A stretch of DNA of 64,000 nt from Stercorarius parasiticus (taxonomy: Eukaryota; Chordata; Aves; Charadriiformes; Stercorariidae). This document shows positions 13,201 through 25,647 of the stretch, in pieces. The notes under the pieces were generated by a model that worked only from the letters and a program-made list of their open reading frames with translations, made no database searches and was not told the origin of the DNA. How positions within the stretch are numbered: the first letter of the stretch is position 1; every line of letters begins with the position of its first letter. The DNA is taken from assembly GCA_013396915.1 (NCBI GenBank), contig VWZL01002227.1:62001-126000 (forward strand), written 5' to 3'. Made by a program: the position numbers and the translations under genes.

Positions 13201-14192
13201 TGAACAACTTGCAAATGAAATGCAAATAACTTGCATTTGGATGGCAAAGGCTAGGCCTCTGCCTTCTGAAATTTAGCTTACAACTGGAAATTAGCTTCTC
13301 CTTTGCTACATTTTGCAGTGAAGTCATAATTGTGTGTTTGGCATTAGTCTGTTGCCATGGATAGTAGGAATCAGGGTAGGATGTGATGACATTAAAAGGT
13401 CACTTCAATCTCTAATGGCTGTGGTTCTGGGAATGACTAATGGCATTGTACTGCTACAAATGTAGAGCTGGAACAACATGATGAACTGTAACTGACTCTT
13501 GTTTAAGCATAAATATCTCTGGAATTTAGAAGAAAGGATGATGAAACCCTATTAAAAAGTGAATGGGTTTATTTTTCATTTTGTTCTTTTTTTTGAGATT
13601 GCATGTATGGTCATTGGATGGAGTTATTTCACTTGTACAAAAGTATAACTTAGCAAAATGAATGTATCAATAAATGTTATTTCTGGTATAAATCTATGAT
13701 TGTATTTAAACTATCATCCCTAGATAATACTTTACAGGGGAATGACTTTGACCAATAATCACCACTATTTTTGTTTTCCTAGAAATATTTCAAGGCTGCC
13801 TTTAAGATGTGACTCTTCTTGTCCGGTCATAGGAAATAAGGGATAATGTTTATTTTCAGAAGTACATATTTGAAGTGTCTGACTGAAACCACGGAGTTTG
13901 TGCTTGGTTTCGGACAGTTGGGTTTGATCTGGCAGAAGAGCATGACTGAGTCATCCTGAATTGTTAACACAGCCCTAATAGTTATGTCAGAAACTCTTTA
14001 GCGGATGGAAAGGAGATAGAGCACAGATTTCTAATACAGCAAAAACCGTTAAAACAAAAAGCAGCCCAGAATATGTCAATTGTGAAGGCTGTTCTCTAGA
14101 ATTTCTGTGTAGTTCTAATATAAATTTTTTATTTACTCATGCAGTTTGACAGGAAAGTAAAAATATAAAGCCTTCCCGCCATCCCTCTCCTT
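7241..14192. other. Intergenic DNA, no gene recognised
   Basis: About 7 kb of AT-rich DNA with scattered short open frames (all under about 130 codons) that resemble no known family. The longest, 12730-13116 (+), has an unremarkable composition and no splice context. The only clear low-complexity element is the polypyrimidine tract at 11316-11380. Confidence 0.6.
11316..11380. repeat. Polypyrimidine tract (C/T-rich)
   Basis: This is an almost pure C/T run on the plus strand with CTTTCCTTCTTTTC-like units followed by ATCTGTCTGTCC. It is low-complexity DNA, and no acceptor or exon follows it. Confidence 0.8.
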
Positions 14193-14241
14193 TTCTTTTT
14201 CCCTTCCCTTCCCTTCCCTTCCCTTCCCTTCCCTTCCCTTN
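14193..14241. repeat. (CCCTT)n pentanucleotide microsatellite with contig join
   Basis: At least eight perfect CCCTT units run up to a single N at 14241. The N directly abuts CR1 sequence, so the repeat length here is not reliable. Before 14200 the repeat decays into C/T-rich DNA. Confidence 0.9.
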
Positions 14242-14706
14242 GGAAGGAAGACTCCACAACCTCTCTGGGCAGCCTGTTCCAGTGCTCTGTCACCCTCAAA
14301 GTAAAGAAGTTCCTTCTCATGTTCAGATGGAATTTCCTGTGATACAGCTTGTGCCCGTAGCCCCTTGTCCTGTTGCCAGGCTCCATTGAGAAGAATCTGG
14401 CCCCATCCTCTTGACAGCTGCCCTTTTGATATTGATAAGCACTGAGGAGGTCCCCTCTCAGTCTTCTCCAGGCTAAACAGAGCCAGGTCTCTCAGCCTTT
14501 CCTCATAAGAGAGGTGCACCAGTCCCCTGATCATCTTTGTAGCCCTCCAATAGACTCTCTCCAGTAGTTCCTGGTCCCTCTTGAATTGGGAGGCCCAGAA
14601 CTGGACACAGTACTAGAGATGTGGCCTCACCACGGCAGAGCAGAGGGGGAGGGTGACCTTCCTTGACCTGCTGGACGTGCTCATTTTTGTGCACATCACT
14701 TCCTTC
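14242..14706 (-). mobile_element. CR1 fragment, minus strand
   Basis: On the minus strand this encodes the C-terminal part of CR1 ORF2, with recognisable pieces such as [21 protein letters not shown] and [13 protein letters not shown]; frameshifts separate them. On the plus strand the antisense signature is 'ctgggcagcctgttccagtg', 'cttgtcctgttgccaggctc' and 'aactggacacagtact'. The 3' untranslated end is missing because the element is cut at the single N and (CCCTT)n repeat at 14241. The 5' side is truncated near 14706. It is a dead copy, from a different CR1 lineage than the one at 80-1917, judging by wording. Confidence 0.9.
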
Positions 14707-17700
14707 CATTACACACTGAATTATAAAAGTGAATGCATGCTGTAGTCTGTGTTTCTATTACGCTGGTATTCTAGCACTTAGCTGTACCCATTTTCTAGTT
14801 GTGTTATGTTTATTCATCAAGAAGTGTTGCCACATATGTGTTGCTCTATATTTCACTTTTACATGTAGAGGAGTTCATTGCACATTTTGCATTCCGTTTG
14901 TAGAAGGTTTCCTTCGTTTGCAGGTCGACATCTAGACTGAGCTGCTCTTCACTGCTGCTGTGAAATGGTGGTGTCTCCATCTCCCTTTAAACAATACTCA
15001 CAGCTTCGTGATAGGTCTAAGCTCTTTGCTTTAATGCCATCTGTCAGTTATGTCATTTCACATGCACAGTTTCTACAACTTGTACTCCAGATGAAAATTT
15101 CCTCTTGTCCCTCAACCACCATTCCCCAGAAGTATCACAGGAAGATAGAGTGTCCAGAGAAGAGACGAGCTTAGATTAAAACCTGATTAACCCACAGTGC
15201 TCTTTTCACTGTCAATAAAGACTTTGCTTTCAGCAACTGGCTCATCCCATAGCAATGCAGTTCCTTTGGGAACCCAAAAGCTCAAGTATCTTAGAAGTTT
15301 TTCCTTGTGCTGAAGTAATCCAGTCCTGATCATGAAGCCAGTGGTAGAGTATGCTGACTACAGTACCTTTGGTCATAGTTTGACACATAACCCTTGGCTA
15401 CATCTACACTGCCAAAAGGAGAGGGCAAGGGATCAATTCCTGACCCCATGGTCAACTGCCAGAGACTGGCTCATGTCGCCATTGCTCATGGCTTGTGGCT
15501 TCTCTAACAGGTTTGCCTTGGGGACAGCTAGTTGATGTGGTCCACAGTGGATCCACATAGAGAAGAAAAGTTAGGCAACATGGGTGGCAGACAATCCTGA
15601 GCAGGAGCCCACAGCCTATCTCTATTTAGCAGTTAGAAATTACCTTTTGAGACTAATTCAGTGCCTGGTCTTAAGCTGGTAAGAGAATCAATAATAAATA
15701 AATAAATGAACCACAAATCCACACCAATAAAAAGCCCTCCCAAAATAGTATCAGGATGCACTGGCCAGCACATGCTAGTGTAAGGCTACCCTTTGAAAAC
15801 CCTTTGGCAGCAAAGGCAGATTTTGCAGTGTGATGACAACTCTAACGGGACTTTCCTCCTGATGGCTGGGAAGAGGGTGATGTTGCTTTTATTTTCCCAG
15901 TTCTGCAAACAGTGGGAAGTCTCCAGTCCCTTTTCCACTTTCCCTGCCATTAGCAAGTAGCTTGACACCTGCTATGGGCTCTGCCTCCTGAGAAGTTTAG
16001 GTGTGCCATGGTGTTCTTCCTGTCCATCCTCAGAGGTTCTTTTTAAAATAGTGAAATCCTTTTGTTTCTAAAGGAGGACTGCAAGTTACTTGAGAATGTT
16101 CCTTGAAAACAGGAAATAAAAAAAATTAAACGTGAATTTGCATTTTGTTTCTGAAGCGTCTGTGTACATTCATTCATGAATGGAGATTTATCATCCTCAG
16201 CTCCACAAAAGAGTGGAAATAATACACAGTGAGAGAATTTGCCTAGGTGACGATGGAAGGTTAGAATAAAACTCTTCATCTTCTCCTGCCCAATCCTTTG
16301 CATTAATCACACATTTCCACTCCTGATCATGAGTATCTGGCCATTCTCAGAGGCAGGTGGACTTTGCCTGCAGCAGAAAAATAAACAAAGGAAGAGTAAA
16401 TCCCTTCTTTAATCTCAAGTGCAGAGATCATTTTTTCTCCAATAATAAGAAGCTTTCTTCTGAGGGTGCACAACTGCACCATTGGAGCATCTGTCTTGTG
16501 TCTTGGCACATGCTACAGATGATCAAAGCAGCAGCTTTTGTTTAAAGCAAGAGAAAAACTGGGTGGCAGAACATCCAGGGTTGGCACCACAAAGCAAGGA
16601 GGAAACAGAAGAGCCAAACTGTATAAAATATTTTTTCAGCAGTTTGCCAGTGTGCAAAATAACATTGTTAGGTAGGTCAGGTGACACAGTACTGAAATAA
16701 TTTATTCAACAGACATTCTCCCCATTTTTTTCTCAATTTTCTTATATAGATTTTGTATATGTAGATTTTTTTCAGCATCTATGTCTCAGTTCTGTAGATA
16801 ATCAGTCCAACTGACAAAATAATGTTGCTGTTTTCCATGACAGAGAGAAACAAGTTTTTTTTTACCAACATTTTTCTTTGCTTACTAGGCAAATTTAATT
16901 TCCATTGTTAAATGAGCAATGAATAAACCTAGACACTCTGTTCATACGTAACAATTCTCAAAATGGAGCAGATTCTATTTGTACTAGTTCTTTTATACAA
17001 ATGTAACGTTGAATCAAGCAATGACATTTTCATAGTATTTCTATACGTGATTAATTCATTTCATACCATCAAACAGAAGGCAAACATTCTAAATCCACAG
17101 CAAGTCATTGAAATACATATTTTTAGGCACCTGATTCTTTTCAGGAACATGAGGTCTAAAGTATTGCATGTGAGTAATCTTCAGTATCAGTCATCTTCAC
17201 ATGATTTATTAATGCCTGGCTAAAAAGCTCTGATGTAAATGTCCAGCGCTGTTTTCTTTTTTCTACAGGGAGAAGAAAATCCCAATCACTGTCATCATCA
17301 GCTGGCTTGTGTCCAATAATTCCAAATTGATTTACGCGGTCAAGAACTGGGCGTTAACTTCTCTCGTATGTCAGGAGAGTAGGTAATAAAATAAAACCAA
17401 TCAGTCATACCGTAGCAGCTCTTTGCTCTGTAAGAGTGGGAGGAGAGGGTGAGATCACCAGTTCTGCAAAGCTGAAGTGACCAGCTGACTTCTTTGTCTG
17501 CTAGCCTGCACGCTCTCCACTAGCGAAAGAAGAGAGGAGACATTCCTCCCTGCTACTTTGTGAATAAGCAGCTTTCACATGTAGCCACTCTGCACAATGA
17601 CGCTAAGTGACCCGGTGACAGTCCTCCTGAAGACAGTTTATGCCTCCATAATTTTATTCCTTCTTACATCCCACCTGTGGAAAGAAACAGCTTAGTTAAT

Positions 17701-20700
17701 GAGAAGAGTGATGCATAGCTTTAATTCTCACGGTTGTGAATTTGAGCAAGGCCCCTGAGAACAGTGGAAGTAATTACGTTATATTCCCTTCTGTTGTAGC
17801 TGCTGGGGCTGGCTTTGTTCACAGCAGATGTTATGAGAATTTCTTGCCATCTTTAGGACTGGCACTTGCCCTTTTTGGCTTGGAATTTTCTCGGATGTGT
17901 CATTTCGATTCTGAGGAATGGATGCAGGCATTTATTGCTGAGCTACCTTCTATGAAAGAAACAATCCCACCTCCTGAAGTCAAATTTTCCATTTCCATTA
18001 AAGTCCCACGTGATCATACTGCATTGTAATGGACTGCTTGGGTTTGTGAATTCTTTATACAAGACCAAAAAGCAGTCTATTTAAATTTATATGTCATATG
18101 TGTGCCTATAGAAGATACAATACAGTAGGTAAACACAAAACACTATGAACTGAAAGCATTTTTAAGATACAAGTCACATGCTTCTGTATATTGTGTGTAG
18201 GAAGGCAAGATTTCATTTTTCACATGCTAAATAGGCTTCTATATAAAGCATAGCTATAAGAAGATGTGTTATCAGTCAAAATCCAACTTGGTTTTAGATT
18301 TTGTTTTATACAATAAAAGACAAGTTCTGCCTACTTGTAACTGAAAGTCTGTTGTGATTTCCTCAGTACTTTGAGGAAACACCAGTCAATAAGAGTTCTT
18401 CAATAGTTCCCTTCATTCCAGCTGGAAAGGAAAATATTTTTAATTATCTCCAGTTAGAAACTGCAGAGAGGGGCTTAATACACTGTAGTTATTCTGAATT
18501 AAGATTAAAATGCTACTTGATAGCTGCCGGCTTTTTTTAGTAGCAATTATTCTGAGTGCATGATAATACTTGTTAGCGACTGCGTGTGCTTTAAGCTCTC
18601 CACTCCTTGATATGTTCTTGAACTTCTGCCATTTTGCAAGAGGCACTGAATCAAAGGTTTTGATGGGATGACAGAGGACTGACATTAGAAAATTAACATG
18701 TCCTGAATTACTATCCAAGAATCACAGACTCACAGGCAGTGAACGTTTTGTAGAATTGCTAACTGACATCAAATGAACACTGTTGTCTTATTAAAAAGCT
18801 GTTAAAAATGATGCTTAATCATTCACTATGATTTTATGATCAAGTATGCTAAATATTCTGATTTATTGTTAGTTATGAACTAGTTTGATGATACGAAATT
18901 ATTGTGTCAAGCTAATATATTAATGTATAAGTGTTATTTTCAGTACTGTTCACTGAGTATTGGTAGATACTGGTTTATTTGGTTGTATAATGTCGTTGTA
19001 GTTTATGCTATCCAAGACTCACTAATAATAATATCATTCAGTCCATCAGTCTCTTAAAATAACCTAACATAGATTTGATACGGAGACTGAATTAAACACG
19101 AGTAGTTAGTATGTGCATGCATGCATGTGTACATCTGTGTATACAGAGCTCATAATGAATTACTTTCAGTACCTTTCAGTTGTGAAGATGAGGACTAGCA
19201 CCCAAAAGCAAAGCAAACCATACAGATAAACTACTTTTGTCTTTAGATAAGGCTTGTATTTCTAAAAGTATCTTACATGCAGCAGCTCTGCATCTGAGAT
19301 GCTTATTTTTTAATCAAGGGCTGTCAAACTTTTTGACAACTAAGGGAGAGATTACTTTATAGCTGTTTACTCAAAGATTTGATGGCAAATAAATTTTACA
19401 GTGTTAAAGGATGATGGAAAATGATCTGAGGACCATTTGAGAATTCTTCCATGGCCTGTCAGTTTGATGGTCTAATTTGAGTAATAAGCACATTTTGCTA
19501 TGCCCTGCATACGGATTCTGCAAATAATTGTGTTGCAGATGCAGCGTTGGTGCAGAGATTCAGTTTTTTATTACCGGTGAGAAAGCAGAATGTGTACTGC
19601 ACTGTAATTTATGATCCACTTTATGTGAAAAAATATGTTCTAATATAAACAAAATTCAGGGCAGTTCAATGGCCTCTACAGGATGCCAGAGTGAAGATCA
19701 AAGTGTTCTCTTTCATTATTGTAATTTATGGTTCTACAATATTATAGGGGCAAAAAATGCAGATTCATTAGTGGATGAGCAGGTGATATATGTAATCACT
19801 CATGGAGAAATCCTGACTTCCTTTGAGTCAATCTTCTTATTTTTTTAATTCTATATCTTCATTTCTCCTTGAATTTTCTTAACAAGCCTATTGAAAACTG
19901 TGTTTATTTTTGTTTGTTCAGTTTATTGGAGATAGCAGACTTAGATATAGTATGAAAAGAATATGGTTGCATATGTCTTTTTCTCTCTGTGCCCAGCTTA
20001 TTTCTATACATTTGAAACACAGACTCCCAATGTCCTGTGTTGCAAAAGCGCAGTTCCGGTTTGTCTATTGAATATATTCCTTTAAAATTTCATGCATGCA
20101 ATTCCAGTTTTACAGTGGCAGTTAGCAGCTTCAGTGAATGAATACAGAATCCTGCTGGTCACCTGCTTAAAGTCCTGTCTGTCTGCAGAAGATATTCTAC
20201 ACTGCCAAGACTTGTAATGTGTGATATTAACCCAGGAAAGCAAATTACTATCCCCGTGATATGCAGCACAGAGACATGCTCTAAAGAGCTCAGCTGAATG
20301 ACTCTTGCTTCAACGCAGCTATTCACCTGGAAAAAAATTTAGTCTGCAAAGATTTCAGATTATGCTATTAGCTGTAATTTACCTCGACCAAAACAAACTA
20401 GAACACAAAGGCAACCTGTTTGAGGAAACAGTGGAAACAGGACAGGGAAATTTGCTGTGAGGGATTTTCTTGTAGAGGAAACTGGCTGGAAGCAAAGGTC
20501 GGAGTAGATGCAAAGAAGTGGCCAGAAGAGTAAGATGGAGAGGAAGAAAATGGGCTCTGTGGGAAGCCCCCTCCAAAGTGGTCTGCAGTGTTTTGGGGCA
20601 ATGCCATTATTCTGCTGAGGTTGACGGGATTTTGCTCCTGGCTTTACAGCAGCCAGGATATCACTCTTGATGCTTATCACTCATACTTGACCTTGCAGGC

Positions 20701-21291
20701 AAGAAAGTCAGTGCAATTTAGAATGCCTCAAAAAATAACTTGCGTCACATGCCTATTGGGCTCAGTATGAATACAGTCTTTATGTGTCAGAAAGGCAGAT
20801 ATATTTATTGCATCTAAAGATCATCAAAGACAGATTTCTGTATCAGATCGCTTTGTTTACAGAGCAGGAGGAAAGCTGGGCATGTCTGGATTTATCCCAC
20901 ATGTTGACTCACAACTACCCTATTCAAAGCCAAAACCGCTCCTAGTAACACTTTCAGCAACTGCCAGCCAGCAAGACTAGATAACAGCAGCGACAAACTT
21001 TCAATCTGCTTTAACCTGAAACTTGAATCTTGGTAAAAGAGGAATTTTAGCTGTAGAAAGTAGTAATTGGAGGCCACATTAGGAGTCTATTCACTCTATT
21101 CAGTGATCAATAAATCAACAGCTTTATAAGCAGTGGAAGTTCCTGCATCTGGAAAGCTGACCTTAGCTACGCTCTTCAGTATCAAAATTGGTAAGTGCAT
21201 GTTATAGCAATAAGTTTACCTATGTAACTTGGAAATGCAGATTAAGTTGAATTAAAAAAAAAAAAAGAACATTTGTGTTTGACTTTCAGAG

Positions 21292-21326
21292 TTTTCCATA
21301 TTTCCATATTTCCATATATTTCCATA
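21292..21326. repeat. Short TTTCCATA tandem array
   Basis: About four units of TTTCCATA with small spacing changes lie in a row, a typical slippage-born minisatellite. No link to a gene is visible. Confidence 0.8.
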
Positions 21327-22470
21327 ACCTGTGCTTAATTTACAAGTAGTGTTTCCCCTGCACTCCTGCCATGTGTAATCTGGGCTCTGGTTGTCATGAA
21401 AATGTCTTTTTTCTTCTCAGCTCTGCACTAATACGTGACTTACTTAAGTTGGTATCAGGAAACTGTTCAGTCGAGTAGATAGACTGTACTAAAAAGTCTG
21501 ATGGATATAAAATCCAGTTCATACATATTTAGCAGAGTTGGAATAACAGGACAAATAGAAGACATGCCAGCGTCTTCTAGCACTGTTTCAAGAGGAGGTG
21601 ATACTGAACGTACACAGGAACCTGGTTTCTTAACTGTATTACAAGGAGAATTCCATCCTATTTAACATGTGCCTTCTCCTCTAATAGATGGCTTTAAGGA
21701 TAAGGATTAGGATGATCATCTTGTGAGGGACAGAGAACTAAGTTAGACATTACTTGTTTTACAGCATTTCTTTCTTTTTTTTTTTTTTTTTAATTTTCAA
21801 AAAGATTTGAGGAAATGTACAGTATCCCACAGGTAGGTTTAATTCAATGGCATCTGTACTGACTTCCTCAAAACCCTTCCAAAGCAGAAGTTTTTACTTT
21901 GTAATTGCATTTATATCTTGCCCTGTCTCAACTTCCTTGCACCAATTACACACAAACTTTCTTCAGGAATGCAGACAGTAGGTCTTATGCACCTACCTGA
22001 TACTTGCTCTTTGAATTTAGCTTAGCATTTGTTCCTACAGAGTTTAGAAAACGTACTCAAAATCATTTAATCTAACATATTGAATTGAAATACCTGGTAG
22101 ATAGAAGGTTGTATTTACTTGGATCGGGAACAATAGGCTTAGTTATTCCCCAAGCTTCAACAGGTTTCAGGTTCAGTTAAGATTTTGACTTGCATTCCAC
22201 CAGTATGAATACTTGCTCTGGCATCTGAGCTGATTGACTAAGTCACCTCGGGCAGTTGAAATCCACTTCAGTTTGCCAAACTGGCCTGTGACACTAGTAT
22301 CTGCCCTCTTACTGTGTTAAAAGGTGGACAAACAGGCAGAATTTGGGTAAACATGCAGAATGAAACAGAGCAGTTATTGGGGATCACCAATGTACTAATT
22401 AAAAACTTTAGATGAATTCGGAGGAAGTAAAAATAATGCAGGAAACCTCATGGTTTGTTATGTATTAATT

Positions 22471-22553
22471 CTGGATACAAGCAGGGTACCAATCACAAAT
22501 GAAACAGTACGTCATGAACTATAAAACTAGGGATGTCCCTTGCTGCTACACCA
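22471..22553 (+). repeat. Promoter-like dispersed repeat, copy 1
   Basis: An 83-base block recurs at 24774-24860 in the same orientation. By hand alignment the two differ by about 11 substitutions and a 4-base indel, and share 20 identical bases at 22488-22507. In order it contains a CCAAT box (ACCAATCA at 22488-22495), a CRE-like ACGTCATGA (22509-22517) and a TATA box (TATAAAA at 22520-22526). This resembles the U3 promoter of an LTR. No flanking LTR body or TSD is visible, so the family is unknown. Confidence 0.6.
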
Positions 22554-23364
22554 CCTTCTTAACCCAGACGTTTCAGGCTCTGCGAACAATACTGAAAGGG
22601 GTGAAGGATGACTAGGCCAGTCTCTTTTGAGGCTGTGTAAATCTGTACCCTTTCAAATGGATGGTCTTACACTAAGATTGGTCATTTTTTGGAATTAGGA
22701 TGAGAATGCCCGGATGTCCCATGCTGACCACGCACACTTGGACCAGTGCTGCTGTTGTGCAGCTCAGCTCTGCTTTGTGGTTTCCAATGAAGTGCTACAT
22801 CATTCCTCCTTATTTCTGTGGCTTTTGCTGCAGTTGCATTCTGCATATGGATTTTTCTGGAGCCAAGTTTTCCACAAGCAGCACGATATCTAAAAGATGG
22901 CTATCATCCAAAGCTAAATATCATTTCAGTTCTCTTCCTTGAGCTGAAAAAAAATCAGAATTATATTAAAGAGGCTCCTAGAACTCGGTTATACAAAGGA
23001 GTAAAATGAGGGTGACTTTTCTAACTGTGCTTTTCTTGTTGCATATGCAACAATTTATGTGAAAAGCACACATTCTATTTTCACTATGTTATTTGTTTAG
23101 AATCTATGACAAGCAAATGGCAGCAGACAAAAGCAGCTCAGGCTAAGTATTTGTTCAACCTGAGGTTTTACAAACCTACAAAAAGCAATAGAGGAAAAAA
23201 TTGCTATATGTCTAACTCAGGTACTAATTTCCACTGAAATACTTGAACGACAACCAACAGGAATATATCTGAGCAGTCTGAATACATGTATCGCAAAATT
23301 TAAAGCAAGTCAGCAAGGAAAGAAAATAAAAAAGTCAAGTTTAAAAAGTCTAGGGAGAATATTT

Positions 23365-23388
23365 TTTCTTGTGCTTGCGCACAAGAAA
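23365..23388. repeat. Perfect 10-bp-stem hairpin
   Basis: TTTCTTGTGC at 23365-23374 is perfectly complementary in reverse to 23379-23388, with a 4-base loop TTGC. No terminator or precursor-RNA context is seen, so it is recorded only as structure. Confidence 0.85.
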
Positions 23389-24773
23389 GAAGAATGATAG
23401 AAGTCCCCAGTAAAATGAAGCGGATTTAAGCTGCCATTTCTCTCTTCTGGGATTTCAGTCGTGTGTTGGAGAAAGCTCTTCCATTTGTTGTACTGAAGAT
23501 TTGATAAGCTCTTATTTTCATTGCTCTATTTCCACCTAGTGCTCTAACTGCAAATTGCACTAAATGGTAAGTATGTTCTAGAATCGATAACTGCAAATCA
23601 GCATCACTCTCAATTTTGAGGGAATCTGCATTATAAATAAACAAGTGGATATAGTAATATTAAATATTTATTTTATGAAAAGGTATTTGCACTGGCTCCC
23701 GGTCTAAAGGCTGTCAAGTATCTAATATGGTCTTTGCTGCATGATCTGTTCAGAAACAAGATTATCAGTTATTTGGTTTAAATTTTAGAATCCCTCTCGT
23801 GAATGTAAGTTTTGCGTGAGTTCTGTTGTTAACTGAAGACAAATGAGCACATATGAGTAAAGAGGGCCACACCATCGTCATGGATAGGCATTCGTTATTC
23901 TCACAGGCAAGCGTGTGCTCAGGATGAAGTCTAGAAAGGGGTAGTTAAACCACCTGGAAGTTTTGAGGTAGACTCATCTGGACAGCCTTTCCCCATGTAT
24001 CTGGACCTATAAAGTCGACACTTTGTAACAACCATGACATTTTAGTAACAGAACTGCAGGGTTCAAAAACTCATCAGGAAGAAAATAGGAGAGATTTTGT
24101 GCTGAGCTATGAAATTTTTCCTTTTTTTTCAGGAGGCTGAGTAGAGCATAGCTAGAAGACACAACTTACGAATTGGCCTTGTGAAACGTAGCAGAAGGTT
24201 TATGGAGAGATACAAGCATACATAGACAGTACAAGTGATGTTTTAAATCCCTTTCACATTCTAAAACAAAAGAAATTGCTCTTATACTTTGTGCTATATA
24301 TGCTTACAAAAAGTAAAAAAATACTGGTATTGCTACTCTCAAACAGTACTTCATACAACACAGGTACAGCCCTAACTTGATAGCTAAAGATGGGTCTTTT
24401 TCATGCATTTTTGTAGCAAAATGTAGATACAGCAGTTCAGTTTATTTACCTGTTCTTGCAACTAGTGTAAAATAGCTAAATGGCTCTTAGTTGCACCACA
24501 GGCATCATCTGAAAAACACAGGATGGTTATTTCTCCAAGAGTCTGATGTGTAGGGAGATGGAACCTCCTGTCTTCAGAATTTGTAGGTTGGACATTTTCT
24601 TCAGGAAAAAGGCTTCAGCTCCTCCTGTTCTCTTGTGCTCTCTCTGAGCACATGCGAAATATAAGTGAGTTAACACCGAGACTTAGAAACTGCAGTGTCC
24701 TTCACTCAGGACAACATACTAGCTGCTGGTTTATTTAGATAGGAGGCAGCACAGCTGTGGCCACTTTCTTTTC

Positions 24774-24860
24774 CTGGATACAAACAAGGCACCAATCACA
24801 AATGAAACAGCACGTCATGAGCTATGAATAAAACAAGAAAGGTCCCTCGCTACTACACCA
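24774..24860 (+). repeat. Promoter-like dispersed repeat, copy 2
   Basis: This is the second copy of the block at 22471-22553. The CCAAT box (24791-24798) and the CRE-like site (24812-24820) are kept. A 4-base insertion breaks the TATA box into CTATGAATAAAAC. Both copies stop matching exactly after ACACCA. A retroviral LTR would also end in CA, but no second LTR feature supports that reading. Confidence 0.6.
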
Positions 24861-25647
24861 GCTGTGGTCACATTTATTTTATAATTAAGCATTTGCAGCA
24901 ACTCTGGTTTTTGAAGTGTTAGGCTTCCGGTTTTGAAGGGTTAGGCAGTGCCTGAAAACACATATTGCACCAAACTCTTCAGGTCTTCGTCAGGGCAGTA
25001 TCACCTCTGGATACGCCTCACCCAGTTTAGATGTGAGGTAGACACCAAGTTGCTTGCTCCAAACTAGGCAGATACCTACACAGAGACATACATGTATGTG
25101 GCTAGAGAATTCCGAATAAAATGACCTGCCTATGGAATTTACGTGTTTCTGGAGAGAGGCAAGAGATGGGCTGAGGTTTTTTAGAGGTACAGCTTTCGAT
25201 TTAATAATTTTAAAGAACAATTTGTTTAACCTTTCAGAGACTAAGTGCATAGGACTCTATAGGTCAGCATTTTTCTAGCAGAACTGCCTTGTTAAAATAG
25301 TGGATTGTTTTTACCACTGTGACCATTACTGTGAACTCTGAGCTACAGAATGGCTCAAGTCCAGACCAGTTGCTCTTATCCCACCTTATTACTTGAATAG
25401 TAAAATCACATTTTATTTACAGTCAAATTCCCCTTATTTGAGAAATAACCTTAATTGCATAGTGCTTTTAATGGAGAATACATGGAGAGGGGGAAGTGGA
25501 CAGCATCATTTTATTATATCATCTCTGTTACCTGAGAGCTGTGCTCCTGAAAGAGAGCTTCCTGCACTGAAGCTCAGATTTGCTTTGGTTTGAGTCCTAA
25601 AATCATCTGGTGGGAAATGTAAACTAGGGAAGGGATTGCTGCGGATA

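Larger units (their letters stand above)
14707..25647. other. Intergenic DNA, no gene recognised
   Basis: About 11 kb without a recognisable exon. The open frames of 60-106 codons (for example 17736-18029 and 22700-22942 on +, 20360-20680 on -) show no domain, no repeated motif and no splice context. It contains a short TTTCCATA tandem array, a poly-T run near 21776-21793, a small perfect hairpin at 23365-23388 and a duplicated promoter-like module, each listed separately. Confidence 0.6.

Noticed and set aside
17736..18029. 97-codon open frame (+) as a possible gene
   Set aside because: No recognisable domain, no splice context, and length within chance expectation for AT-rich DNA.
22700..22942. 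80-codon Cys-rich open frame (+)
   Set aside because: Looks like a small secreted protein by composition only; it has no signal peptide core, no family pattern and an overlapping alternative frame.
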